This document shows, piece by piece, positions 34,390 through 42,515 of a stretch of DNA of 64,000 nt. Under the pieces are notes generated by a model that saw only the letters and a program-made list of their open reading frames with translations, did no database searches and was not told where the DNA came from. How positions within the stretch are numbered: the first letter of the stretch is position 1; every line of letters begins with the position of its first letter. A program made the translations under genes and the position numbers. This stretch comes from Guyparkeria hydrothermalis (lineage in GTDB: Bacteria; Pseudomonadota; Gammaproteobacteria; Halothiobacillales; Halothiobacillaceae). The stretch is taken from NCBI RefSeq assembly GCF_023555375.1, contig NZ_JAJSEE010000002.1:389001-453000 (forward strand), written 5' to 3'.

Positions 34390-34545
34390 TTACTTGATCT
34401 TGGCTTCCTTGTAGATGACGTGCTTGCGTACTACCGGATCGTACTTCTTGATTTCCATCTTTTCCGGCATGTTCCGCTTGTTCTTGTCGGTCGTGTAGAA
34501 GTGGCCGGTGCCAGCGGTGGATACCAGTCGGATCTTGTCGCGCAT
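34390..34545 (-). CDS. rpmG: Large ribosomal subunit protein bL33
   Basis: 51 residues beginning [20 protein letters not shown] and ending YKEAKIK, the standard bL33 sequence. It has no cysteines, so it is the zinc-free (C-minus) form. Thirty-eight bases after rpmB, in the usual rpmB-rpmG order. Confidence 0.97.
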   Translation of the reverse strand: MRDKIRLVSTAGTGHFYTTDKNKRNMPEKMEIKKYDPVVRKHVIYKEAKIK

Positions 34546-34583
34546 GTCGTGTTACCTGTCTAAATAGGGTGGTAAGCGGTGTT

Positions 34584-34820
34584 TCAGACCTTCTCGCCGC
34601 GGGCACGCATCTCGGCGATGACCGTCTCGATGCCGACCTTGTCGATCGTGCGCAGGCCGTGGCTGGAAACACGCAGGCTGACAAAGCGCTGCTCGCTCTC
34701 TACCCAGAACCGCTTCTTGTGCAGGTTGGGCAGGAACCGACGCCGGGTCTTGTTGTTCGCGTGCGATACGTTGTTACCGACCGCCGGGCGCTTCCCGGTT
34801 ACTTGGCAAACTCGGGCCAT
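34584..34820 (-). CDS. rpmB: Large ribosomal subunit protein bL28
   Basis: 78 residues beginning [20 protein letters not shown], with [12 protein letters not shown] and [18 protein letters not shown] as bL28 signatures. ATG 34820 is preceded by CAGGAGAC. First gene of rpmB-rpmG, with a good promoter at 34920-34948. Confidence 0.97.
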   Translation of the reverse strand: MARVCQVTGKRPAVGNNVSHANNKTRRRFLPNLHKKRFWVESEQRFVSLRVSSHGLRTIDKVGIETVIAEMRARGEKV

Positions 34821-34919
34821 GATTGTCTCCTGAGCGACTCGTCTTGTTTGCGCGCGTGCCAAAGGGATCGGAGCCTGTACGGCGGCCGGCACGCGGGCGG
34901 GTCAATTCAAAGGCCGCGT

Positions 34920-34948
34920 AGGATAAAAGAACCTTGCCGGGTTGGCAA
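34920..34948 (-). promoter_or_regulatory. Promoter of rpmB-rpmG
   Basis: On the minus strand TTGCCA (34948-34943), a 17-base spacer and TATCCT (34925-34920). Five of six and four of six consensus bases match. The leader to the rpmB ATG is about 95 bases. Confidence 0.65.
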
Positions 34949-34969
34949 GCGTATCCGTGCAGTGAATGC

Positions 34970-35023
34970 CGACGTCGGTCATGACGCCGGTGGCCGGGTG
35001 CCGATTCTACCCGACCGACGTCG
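34970..35023. other. 11-bp inverted repeat downstream of the SLC13-type gene
   Basis: CGACGTCGGTC (34970-34980) and GACCGACGTCG (35013-35023) are perfect inverted copies with a 32-base interior. It may end transcription from the SLC13-type gene before the rpmB promoter; no T-run is present. Confidence 0.4.
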
Positions 35024-35055
35024 TCTCGGGGCGGTCTGTCGACCGGTTCGGCCGG

Positions 35056-36852
35056 TTACCCGGCCATCGGCCAGACCCACAGGATCATGGGCACGGCCAC
35101 GACGATAACCAACAGGGATAGCGGCAATCCCATGCGCCAGTAATCCCCGAACTGGTAGCCGCCCGGCGCCATGACCAGCGTGTTGGACTGATGGCCGATC
35201 GGCGTGAGGAAGGCGCAGGAGGCGCCGATGGCCACGGCCATGAGGAACGGGTCGGGCGAGGCGTTCATGCCCTGCGCGATCTGGATGCCGATCGGTGCGG
35301 CGAGTACGGCCGCTGCCGCGTTGTTGACCAGGTTGGACAGCAGCATGACCGCCGTCATCAGCAGCGCCAGGGTGGCGAACGCGGGCAGGTGGTCGGCGGC
35401 GACCAGCAGGGTCTCGGCGATCAGGGCCGAGCCGCCCGTGGTTTCCAGCGCCTGGCCGACCGGCAGCATGGCGGCGAGCAGCACGATCACCGGCATGTCG
35501 ATGGCGCGATAGGCATCGTCGGAGGGCAGGAGCCCGGCGATCACCATCGCCACGGCGGTGCCGACCAGCGCCATGGCCACCGGCAACAGGTCGAAGGCGA
35601 CGAGGGCGAGGCCGGCGACGAAAATGCTGGCGCCCAGCGCGACGCGACGAGGACGGGCGATATTGAGTCCGCGCGCGGCCAGCGGCAGGCAGCCGAGTCG
35701 GCTCATCGCGCCGGGCAGGCTCTCCTCGCGCCCCTGCAGCAGCAGGATGTCGCCGGGCAGAAAGCGGATGTGACTGATGCGCTGTTTCAATCGCCTGCCC
35801 TGTCGGGCGACGGCCAGCACGTTCACCCCGTAGCGCTCTCGCAGGTCGAGTGCCCCCGCCGAGTTCCCGACCAGCCTCGAGTTGGGCGCGACGATCGCCT
35901 CGGCCAGGGTCAGCTCGCCGGCGGTCTTGTCGGTTTCTTCCTCGCTCTCGGCGGTTTCGCCGGCCGCCAGTTCCACCCCGGTGACGTCGATCAACGCCTG
36001 GAGACCGTCGGAATCGGCCTCGATCAGCAGGATGTCGCCGGGCCGGAGCACCTCGTAGGTCGAGGGCATCCGTCGGCGCTCGCCCTCGCGCAGCAGGGCG
36101 GTCACCATCACGTCGGTCTCCTCGGCGACCGAGTCGATCAGTTCGTGCACGCTGCGCCCGGCGTAGCTGCTTGATTCGGGCACGCGCACCTCCGTCAGGT
36201 AGTTCTCGATCTCGAACAACTCGCCGTTGTCGGCCGACTGGCTGCGACAGGGCGTCAGCCGCCAACCGACCAGGGCGATGAAGGCGATGCCCGCGAGCGT
36301 GATGGCCAGCCCCACCGGCAGGAAGTCGAACATGCCGAAGGCCGGTGCGCCGGTGTCAACCCGGTAGGTGGCGATGATGATGTTCGGCGGCGTGCCGATC
36401 AGGGTGAGCGTACCACCGAGCAGCGAGCCGAAGGCCAGGGGCATGAGCAGGAACGACGGCGAGCGGCCGGCATGCCGTGCCATCCAGACGGCTACCGGCA
36501 TGAACAGCGCCAGCGCGCCGACGTTGTTGATGAACGCCGAGCTCAGCGCGACCACCCCGGTCAGGGTGATTACCTGGGCCATGGGGCGGTCACCCACCCG
36601 CGTCAGCCGGCGCGCGAGCACGTCGATCACCCCGGCGTTGATCAGGGCGCGGCTGAGGATCAGCACCGCCGCCACGGTGATCACCGCCGGGTGCGACAGC
36701 CCGCTGAACATGGCCGCGGGCGGCACCAGCCCGGTCAGTCCGGTCGCCAGCAGGGCGAGCAGGGCGACCACGTCGTAGCGCAGCCGCCCCCAGGCGAATC
36801 CCGCGAGCGTCAGCCCCAGGATGGCGAACAGCAGGCCCTGGTCGGTGGTCAT
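35056..36852 (-). CDS. SLC13/DASS-type permease with two TrkA_C domains
   Basis: A 598-residue inner-membrane transporter. Two membrane halves (about residues 1-205 and 400-598) carry the repeated signatures SSAFINNVGALALFMPV, GGTLTLIGTPPNI, SNLVNNAAAAVLAAPI and LTPIGHQSNTLVMAPGGY. A central cytosolic insert (about 215-385) contains two RCK/TrkA_C modules (EVRVPESSSYAGRSV..., EAIVAPNSRLVGNSA...). Relatives move sulfate, dicarboxylates or other oxyanions; sulfate or a sulfur oxyanion suits this organism but is unproven. ATG 36852 overlaps the HAD stop by four bases. Confidence 0.88.
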   Translation of the reverse strand: MTTDQGLLFAILGLTLAGFAWGRLRYDVVALLALLATGLTGLVPPAAMFSGLSHPAVITVAAVLILSRALINAGVIDVLARRLTRVGDRPMAQVITLTGVVALSSAFINNVGALALFMPVAVWMARHAGRSPSFLLMPLAFGSLLGGTLTLIGTPPNIIIATYRVDTGAPAFGMFDFLPVGLAITLAGIAFIALVGWRLTPCRSQSADNGELFEIENYLTEVRVPESSSYAGRSVHELIDSVAEETDVMVTALLREGERRRMPSTYEVLRPGDILLIEADSDGLQALIDVTGVELAAGETAESEEETDKTAGELTLAEAIVAPNSRLVGNSAGALDLRERYGVNVLAVARQGRRLKQRISHIRFLPGDILLLQGREESLPGAMSRLGCLPLAARGLNIARPRRVALGASIFVAGLALVAFDLLPVAMALVGTAVAMVIAGLLPSDDAYRAIDMPVIVLLAAMLPVGQALETTGGSALIAETLLVAADHLPAFATLALLMTAVMLLSNLVNNAAAAVLAAPIGIQIAQGMNASPDPFLMAVAIGASCAFLTPIGHQSNTLVMAPGGYQFGDYWRMGLPLSLLVIVVAVPMILWVWPMAG

Positions 36853-37634
36853 GGCGGCGACTCGCGCTCCCACCAGGTCGGCAGGTCGGCGATCGAATCG
36901 ATCACCCCGTCGGCCGAGATATCGCCGTCGAGATCCGTCGGGCGGAACTTGCCGGTGCGGACCAGGAGTGCCCGCAGGCCGGCGCCTTGGGCGCCGCCGA
37001 TGTCGCCGACGATGTCGTCACCGATCATCAGGGTCTGTTCGGCGGGCACCCCCAGTTGCTCTACGGCCCGTTGGAAGAACGCCGCGCTGGGCTTGCCCAG
37101 CACGATCGCCTCGCGTCCGATGGCGTACTCGAGCCCGCGCACGAACGGGCCGACGTCGAGACGTGGGCCGTCCTCGGCCTCCCAGAATCGGGTCAGGCCG
37201 AGCGCGACCAGTGGCGCGTCCGGATTTTGCTTGAGCCAGCGGAAGGCGCGATTGTAGGTGGCGAAGTCCCATCCCTCGCCCAGATCGCCCAGCACGATGG
37301 CCGCAACGCGCTGGTCGTGGGGAGAGGCGGGGATGCAATCGGCGAACTCCGCCCGGGTGGCCTCGGGGACGAACAGGCCGACCGGCCCGTCGACGTGTCG
37401 TGACAGCCACTGGCGGGCGGCGACCGGTGGCGTGATGATCTCGTCTGCCCGGGCCTCGATGCCCATTGCGTCGAGCTTGTCGACCAGGGCCGCGCGGGGT
37501 CGAGAGGTGGTGTTGGTGACGAACCGGAACGGAATGGCGTGTCGACGGCACCACGCCAGCGTCTCGGCCGCCCCGTCGATGGGGCGGTCGCCGACGTAGA
37601 GCACGCCGTCCATGTCGAAGAGAATCGCCGGCAT
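36849..37634 (-). CDS. HAD-superfamily (subfamily IIA) phosphatase
   Basis: A 261-residue NagD/LHPP-like hydrolase. The catalytic DMDGVLY is at residues 7-13, motif II FVTNTTSRPRA near 38-48, and motifs III/IV LGKPSAAFF and MIGDDIVGDIGGAQGAG complete the site. Substrates in this subfamily include phospholysine/phosphohistidine, pyrophosphate or sugar phosphates; none can be chosen here. Translationally coupled to the SLC13-type permease and divergent from trpS. Confidence 0.85.
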   Translation of the reverse strand: MPAILFDMDGVLYVGDRPIDGAAETLAWCRRHAIPFRFVTNTTSRPRAALVDKLDAMGIEARADEIITPPVAARQWLSRHVDGPVGLFVPEATRAEFADCIPASPHDQRVAAIVLGDLGEGWDFATYNRAFRWLKQNPDAPLVALGLTRFWEAEDGPRLDVGPFVRGLEYAIGREAIVLGKPSAAFFQRAVEQLGVPAEQTLMIGDDIVGDIGGAQGAGLRALLVRTGKFRPTDLDGDISADGVIDSIADLPTWWERESPP

Positions 37635-37706
37635 CGTCTGGGCATCCCCGGGTGGCTTTCCCTCCTGTATAGCAGGAGCGGGCCGGGATGACCCGCCGCG
37701 GGCCTT

Positions 37707-37715
37707 TGCTATGAT
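37707..37715 (+). promoter_or_regulatory. Extended -10 promoter element of trpS
   Basis: TGC followed by TATGAT (37710-37715) matches the extended -10 consensus; no good -35 box is visible. It gives a roughly 95-base leader to the trpS ATG. Confidence 0.45.
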
Positions 37716-37814
37716 GAGCCGCCTTGCCCGGGAGGGCGCCGCATGCCGACCCGTGGCGTACCGGATCGACCCGGCTCAATCCATCCGTTCATCAGCCTGA
37801 AGAACCCGCAACCT

Positions 37815-38837
37815 ATGTCCAAGAACGACAAGCCGCCGGTGGTGCTCTCCGGCATCCAGCCTTCCGGGCAACTGCTGATCAGCCACTACGTCGGCGCGAT
37901 CCGCAACTGGGTCAACATGCAGGACACGCACGACGCGCTGTTCATGCTGGTCGACCTGCACGCGATCACCGTGCGCCAGGACCCGGCCGAGTTCCGCTCG
38001 CGCTGCTACGACTTCCTCGCCCTGTATCTCGCCTGCGGGCTCGACCCGGACAAGAGCACCCTGTTCGTCCAGTCGCACGTCCCGGCGCACGCCGAGCTCG
38101 GCTGGGTGCTCAACTGCTACACCTACATGGGCGAGCTCGAGCGCATGACCCAGTTCAAGGACAAGTCGCAGCGCCACCAGGCCAACATCAACGCCGGCCT
38201 GTTCGACTACCCCGTGCTGATGGCCGCCGACATCCTGCTCTACCAGGCCACGCACGTGCCGGTCGGCGCCGACCAGAAACAGCACCTCGAGCTCACCCGT
38301 GATCTGGCCATGCGCTTCAACAAGCTCTACGGCGACATCTTCACCGTGCCCGAGCCGTTCATCCCCAAGGCGGGCGCGCGCGTGATGTCGCTGCAGGACC
38401 CGACCGCGAAGATGTCGAAGTCCGATCCCAGCGAGGCCAGTTACGTGGCCCTGCTCGACGAGCCGAAGAAGATCCTCAAGAAATTCAAGAAGGCAGTGAC
38501 CGACTCGGACATGGAGATCCGCTTCGACCCCGAGAACAAGCCGGGCGTGTCCAACCTGATGACGCTCTTGTCGATCTTCGGCGACGAGTCGATCGAGTCG
38601 ATCGAGAGCCGCCTGGCCGGCGAGGGCTACGGCAAGCTCAAGGTCGAGACCGGCGAGGCGGTGATCGCCCACCTTGAGCCGATCACCGCGCGCTACCGCG
38701 AGATCCGTGCCGACGAGGCCGGGCTGGATGCCATCCTCGCCAAGGGCGCCGAGCGCGCCGCCGAGCGTGCCCGGCCGACCCTGCAGCGCGCCTTCGATGC
38801 CCTCGGTTTCCTGCCGCGCCCGGACATCCTCGGCTGA
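37815..38837 (+). CDS. trpS: Tryptophanyl-tRNA synthetase
   Basis: A 340-residue class I synthetase charging tRNA-Trp. The HIGH-like motif is [17 protein letters not shown] near residues 12-28, the mid-region [18 protein letters not shown] binds the substrate tRNA/ATP, and KMSKSDP lies near 200. ATG 37815 (MSKNDKPP) is preferred; an upstream in-frame ATG adds 24 residues unlike the family. [10 protein letters not shown] is the end. It precedes the nnr-tsaE pair by 17 bases. Confidence 0.96.
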   Translation: MSKNDKPPVVLSGIQPSGQLLISHYVGAIRNWVNMQDTHDALFMLVDLHAITVRQDPAEFRSRCYDFLALYLACGLDPDKSTLFVQSHVPAHAELGWVLNCYTYMGELERMTQFKDKSQRHQANINAGLFDYPVLMAADILLYQATHVPVGADQKQHLELTRDLAMRFNKLYGDIFTVPEPFIPKAGARVMSLQDPTAKMSKSDPSEASYVALLDEPKKILKKFKKAVTDSDMEIRFDPENKPGVSNLMTLLSIFGDESIESIESRLAGEGYGKLKVETGEAVIAHLEPITARYREIRADEAGLDAILAKGAERAAERARPTLQRAFDALGFLPRPDILG

Positions 38838-38854
38838 TCGGGACGGAGCGTCAC

Positions 38855-40471
38855 GTGACTGCCACCCCTCGGATCATTCGTCCCGACGCCGACCCGGGCC
38901 TGACGCGTGCCTGGTCGGTGGTGGCCATCCAGGCGCATGAACGAGCCCTGTTCGCCGGCGGGGTGGATGCCTATGGCCTGATGGAGCGTGCCGGTGGCGC
39001 GGTGTTTGCCGAGCTGCGCGGCCGCTGGCCAGCCGCCCGGCACCTGGCCGTGCTGGTCGGGCCGGGGCAGAACGGCGGCGATGGGCTGGTGATCGCCCGG
39101 CTGGCGCGAGAGGCCGGCCTGATGGTTGATCTGCTCGGCTGGCAGCAACCAGGCTTTCACGGCAGTGCAGCGCATGCCTGGTCGGCGCTCTCGACGGCCG
39201 TCCCCGGCATCGAGGTGCGGACCGAACCGACCGCTATCGACGAGGCGCTGCGCGCGGCCGACGTGGTCGTCGACGCCCTGTTCGGCATCGGTCTCGATCG
39301 GGCCATCGAGGGCGCGCCGGCCGATTTCCTCGAGCGCGTGGCGGCCGTGACCGACTCGCGGGACGAGCGTCCGGGCCTGCTGGCCGTCGATCTGCCCTCG
39401 GGTGTCGATGCCGACCGCGGCGCGGTCGATCCGCGAACCCTGGGGGCCGACTGCACGGTGACCTTCCTCGGCATCAAGCGTGGCCTGAGCACCGGCCCGG
39501 CCGTGGCAGTCTGTGGCGAGCGGGTACTGGCCGATCTCGGTCACGCCCCCGAGCCGGCCGACGAGATCCCGCTCGACCTGCTGGCGGGTGGCGTTCACCT
39601 TGCCCCGCGCTCGGCCGATGGGCACAAGGGGCGTTTCGGCACCGTGCTGGTCGCCGCCGGCAACCGCGGCATGCCCGGCGCCGCCCGGTTGGCCGCCGAG
39701 GCGGCCCTGCGTGCCGGGGCCGGCAAGGTGATCGTCGCCACCCATCCCGATCATGCCGCCACGCTCAACATCGGCCGGCCCGAGTTGATCGTGCATGGCG
39801 TCGACAGCGCCCATGACCTGCTGCGCCTGGCCTCGATGGCGACCAGTATCGTGGTCGGGCCCGGGCTGGGGCGTGACGGCTGGGCGATGACCGTCTGGCG
39901 TGCGCTGCGCGACTGCCCCTTGCCGCTGGTGGTGGATGCCGATGCCCTGCGCCTGTTGGGACCGAATTCGTTGCGTGACCGGGGGGCGGTGATCACGCCG
40001 CACCCGGGCGAGGCGGCCATGCTGCTCGAGTGCGATACCGCCGCCATCAACACCGACCGCCTCGGGGCAGCGCGCTCGATTGCCGAGCGACTCGGCTGCG
40101 CGGTGGTGCTGAAGGGGGCCGGCAGCGTGCTGGCCGATGGCGATCGCCTTGCGGTGTGCCAACGGGGCAGTGCCGCGTTGGCGACGGCGGGCACCGGTGA
40201 CGTGCTGGCCGGCCTGCTCGGTGCCCTGCTGGGCATGGGACTGTCGCGGTTTGCCGCGATGGAGCTCGCGGTCTGCCTGCACGCCGAAGCGGGCGAGGTC
40301 GAGGCCGAGGCGCACGGCGAGTGGGGCATGGCCGCCAGTGACCTGTTCGGCGCAATCCGCGACCGCCTCAACGGCCGCTCGGGCGAGCAGGGGCGCATCG
40401 TGTCGCCCGGGTCGGGCTGGCGCCGGGCCCGCTGCGCGAATGGCGCGCCACCGGGGCAGGGCGGACAATGA
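38855..40471 (+). CDS. nnr: Bifunctional NAD(P)H-hydrate epimerase / ADP-dependent dehydratase
   Basis: A 538-residue metabolite-repair enzyme restoring NAD(P)H from its hydrates. The N-terminal YjeF epimerase domain (about 20-235) shows LVGPGQNGGDGLVIARLA and ALFGIGLDR. The C-terminal ribokinase-like dehydratase domain (about 250-525) shows SADGHKGRFGTVLVAAGN, VVGPGLGRD, VITPHPGEAAML, VVLKGAGSVL and GTGDVLAGLLGALLG. GTG 38855 is the start. Its stop overlaps tsaE (ATGA), the usual nnr-tsaE-amiC-mutL-miaA neighbourhood of gammaproteobacteria. Confidence 0.94.
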   Translation: MTATPRIIRPDADPGLTRAWSVVAIQAHERALFAGGVDAYGLMERAGGAVFAELRGRWPAARHLAVLVGPGQNGGDGLVIARLAREAGLMVDLLGWQQPGFHGSAAHAWSALSTAVPGIEVRTEPTAIDEALRAADVVVDALFGIGLDRAIEGAPADFLERVAAVTDSRDERPGLLAVDLPSGVDADRGAVDPRTLGADCTVTFLGIKRGLSTGPAVAVCGERVLADLGHAPEPADEIPLDLLAGGVHLAPRSADGHKGRFGTVLVAAGNRGMPGAARLAAEAALRAGAGKVIVATHPDHAATLNIGRPELIVHGVDSAHDLLRLASMATSIVVGPGLGRDGWAMTVWRALRDCPLPLVVDADALRLLGPNSLRDRGAVITPHPGEAAMLLECDTAAINTDRLGAARSIAERLGCAVVLKGAGSVLADGDRLAVCQRGSAALATAGTGDVLAGLLGALLGMGLSRFAAMELAVCLHAEAGEVEAEAHGEWGMAASDLFGAIRDRLNGRSGEQGRIVSPGSGWRRARCANGAPPGQGGQ

Positions 40472-40962
40472 CGGCGTCCATGGCCGAGCAACGCCACCAC
40501 GCGCTCGATCAAGCGGCGGTCGAGGCATTTGCCGCGCGCCTGGCCGCGGTGGCGCCCGCGGCGGGCCTGTTGTCACTGCGCGGCGAGCTGGGCGCGGGCA
40601 AGTCCACCTTCGCCCGGGCGTTCCTGCGTGCGCTGGGGGTGAGCGGCACCATTCGCAGCCCCACCTACACGCTGGTCGAGCCCTACGACGTGACCGCGCC
40701 GCCGGGGGGACCCGGCCGCGTGCTGCATCTCGATCTCTACCGGCTGGCCGACCCCGAGGAGCTCGACTACCTCGGCGTGCGCGACGAGGCGGACCAGGCG
40801 CTGTTCCTGGTCGAGTGGCTCAGCCAGGCCGTCGGCGAGCTCGAGGCGGACCTCGAGCTATCGCTGTCGGGTGAGGCGAGTCGTCCGGACCGACGTGATC
40901 TTGTCTGCCGGGCGGCGACCCCGCTGGGCGAGGCCTGGCTGGCGCGACTTGCGGCCGATTGA
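40468..40962 (+). CDS. tsaE: tRNA threonylcarbamoyladenosine synthesis ATPase TsaE
   Basis: A 164-residue P-loop protein needed for t6A37 modification with TsaB, TsaC and TsaD. Walker A GELGAGKST is at residues 39-47, then IRSPTYTLVEPY, HLDLYRLADPEELDYLG and LVEWLSQAVG, all family motifs. Coupled to nnr by a four-base overlap. The 226-base gap to amiC holds a small AAGCACA/TGTGCTT hairpin at 41007-41026 and AT-rich sequence but no gene. Confidence 0.94.
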   Translation: MTASMAEQRHHALDQAAVEAFAARLAAVAPAAGLLSLRGELGAGKSTFARAFLRALGVSGTIRSPTYTLVEPYDVTAPPGGPGRVLHLDLYRLADPEELDYLGVRDEADQALFLVEWLSQAVGELEADLELSLSGEASRPDRRDLVCRAATPLGEAWLARLAAD

Positions 40963-41188
40963 GTCGGCGTTATCGCCGGGTGTGGTGTTTTTTCAACGCC
41001 AGCCAAAAGCACATCATCTTGTGCTTATCTCCTGGCCCGGGTGCCATATTTGGTAAGCCCGCTCCTCGTATCGGGTTAAGAAGTACGCGCTATCTTCTTG
41101 CAATTGTTGAAAAAAATCCCTTTTGGCGCACACTGTAGGAACCGTGTTGCACGACACGTTCTTGGGGCTGTGTTGCCAGAGGTGGAGC

Positions 41189-42445
41189 ATGAACAACTCA
41201 TCCCAATCTGCCCGTGACGCGCTTGCCTTGCTTGCTGCCGACCGCCGCCGCTTCCTGCGCATGGCGCTTGGCACCGGCGCGGCGGCGTTCGGCCTTCCCC
41301 TGGCCGGTCCGGCGCTGGCCGGCCGGGCCGCCGAGGTTTCCCGCGTCGAGGCGGGCCGCCACGAGGGCTTTACCCGCTACGTCTTCGCCATTTCCAACCC
41401 GGTCGACTTCGATACGTTGCTGCTGGACAACCCGGCACGCGCGGTCATCGACATCCATTCGACCCGGCTGAAGGATGTCTCCCTGCCGTCGACGCCGGAC
41501 TCGCCGGTGGTCAAGGGGCTGCGCGTGGGCGTACGCAACGGCCACGACCTGCGCCTCGTGTTCGATCTCAAGAAACGGGCCCGCCCGCAGATCATCATCC
41601 TGCCGCCCACGGGTGGCGGGTCGCACCGACTGGTGGTCGACCTGCCTCACGGCGGCGGCGCGGATACCGTGATCGCCGAGCGCCCGGACGTCCCCCGCCA
41701 GGAGTCCACGTTGCAGTCCGGGTCGGGCGCGTTCCGCGACCTGGTCGTGGCGATCGATCCCGGCCACGGCGGCAAGGACCCCGGCGCCATCGGCCGCCGT
41801 GGCACGCGGGAAAAGGACATCGTGCTCAACATCGGCCTGCAGCTGCGCGACCTGATCGCGGCCACGCCGGGCCTGACCCCGGTGATGACCCGTGACGACG
41901 ACCGTTTCATCCCGCTGCGCCAACGCACCGAGATCGCCCGTCGGCACGAGGCGGACCTGTTTATTTCCGTGCACGCCGATGCCTTCCGTCTCGCCTCGGC
42001 GAAGGGGGCCTCGGTCTACTGCCTGAGCCAGAACGGGGCCAGTTCCGAGGCCGCCCGTTGGCTGGCGGCCAAGGAGAACAGCGCGGACTTCGTCGGCGGG
42101 GCGTCGCTGTCCGGTCACGACGAGGACGTCGCCTCGGTACTGCTCGACCTGGCCCAGACCAAGACGCTGGAATCGAGTCTCGACTTCGCCGACCGGGTGC
42201 TCCAGCGCATCGGCAACATCGCCAAGCTGCACAAGCACGACGTGCAGCAGGCCGGGTTTGCCGTGCTCAAGTCGCCGGATATCCCCTCGATCCTGGTCGA
42301 GAGCGCCTTCATCAGCAATCCGCAGGAAGAGCAGCGTCTGCGCTCGTCGAGCTACCAGCGCCAGATCGCCCAGTCGATCCTCGAGGGCGTGAACAGCTAC
42401 TACACGGCGCACGCCCCGCAAGGCACCCGCTACGCGATGCTCTGA
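41189..42445 (+). CDS. amiC: N-acetylmuramoyl-L-alanine amidase AmiC-type
   Basis: A 418-residue periplasmic septal amidase cleaving the peptide from peptidoglycan glycan strands. Twin-arginine signal DRRRFLRMALG begins at about residue 20. An AMIN domain (about 55-155) targets it to the septum. The Amidase_3 catalytic domain (about 185-410) has VAIDPGHGGKDPGAIG, REKDIVLNIG, LFISVHADAF and ILVESAFISN carrying zinc ligands and the catalytic Glu. AGGTGGAG precedes ATG 41189; the frame extends upstream without family support. Precedes mutL as in many gammaproteobacteria. Confidence 0.94.
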   Translation: MNNSSQSARDALALLAADRRRFLRMALGTGAAAFGLPLAGPALAGRAAEVSRVEAGRHEGFTRYVFAISNPVDFDTLLLDNPARAVIDIHSTRLKDVSLPSTPDSPVVKGLRVGVRNGHDLRLVFDLKKRARPQIIILPPTGGGSHRLVVDLPHGGGADTVIAERPDVPRQESTLQSGSGAFRDLVVAIDPGHGGKDPGAIGRRGTREKDIVLNIGLQLRDLIAATPGLTPVMTRDDDRFIPLRQRTEIARRHEADLFISVHADAFRLASAKGASVYCLSQNGASSEAARWLAAKENSADFVGGASLSGHDEDVASVLLDLAQTKTLESSLDFADRVLQRIGNIAKLHKHDVQQAGFAVLKSPDIPSILVESAFISNPQEEQRLRSSSYQRQIAQSILEGVNSYYTAHAPQGTRYAML

Positions 42446-42515
42446 GGCCGAGTCGGTGTTCTCCTTGTCTTGAGCTGAGACACGGGGTGACAATGGCGGC
42501 TTTGCCCGGAGCCCC

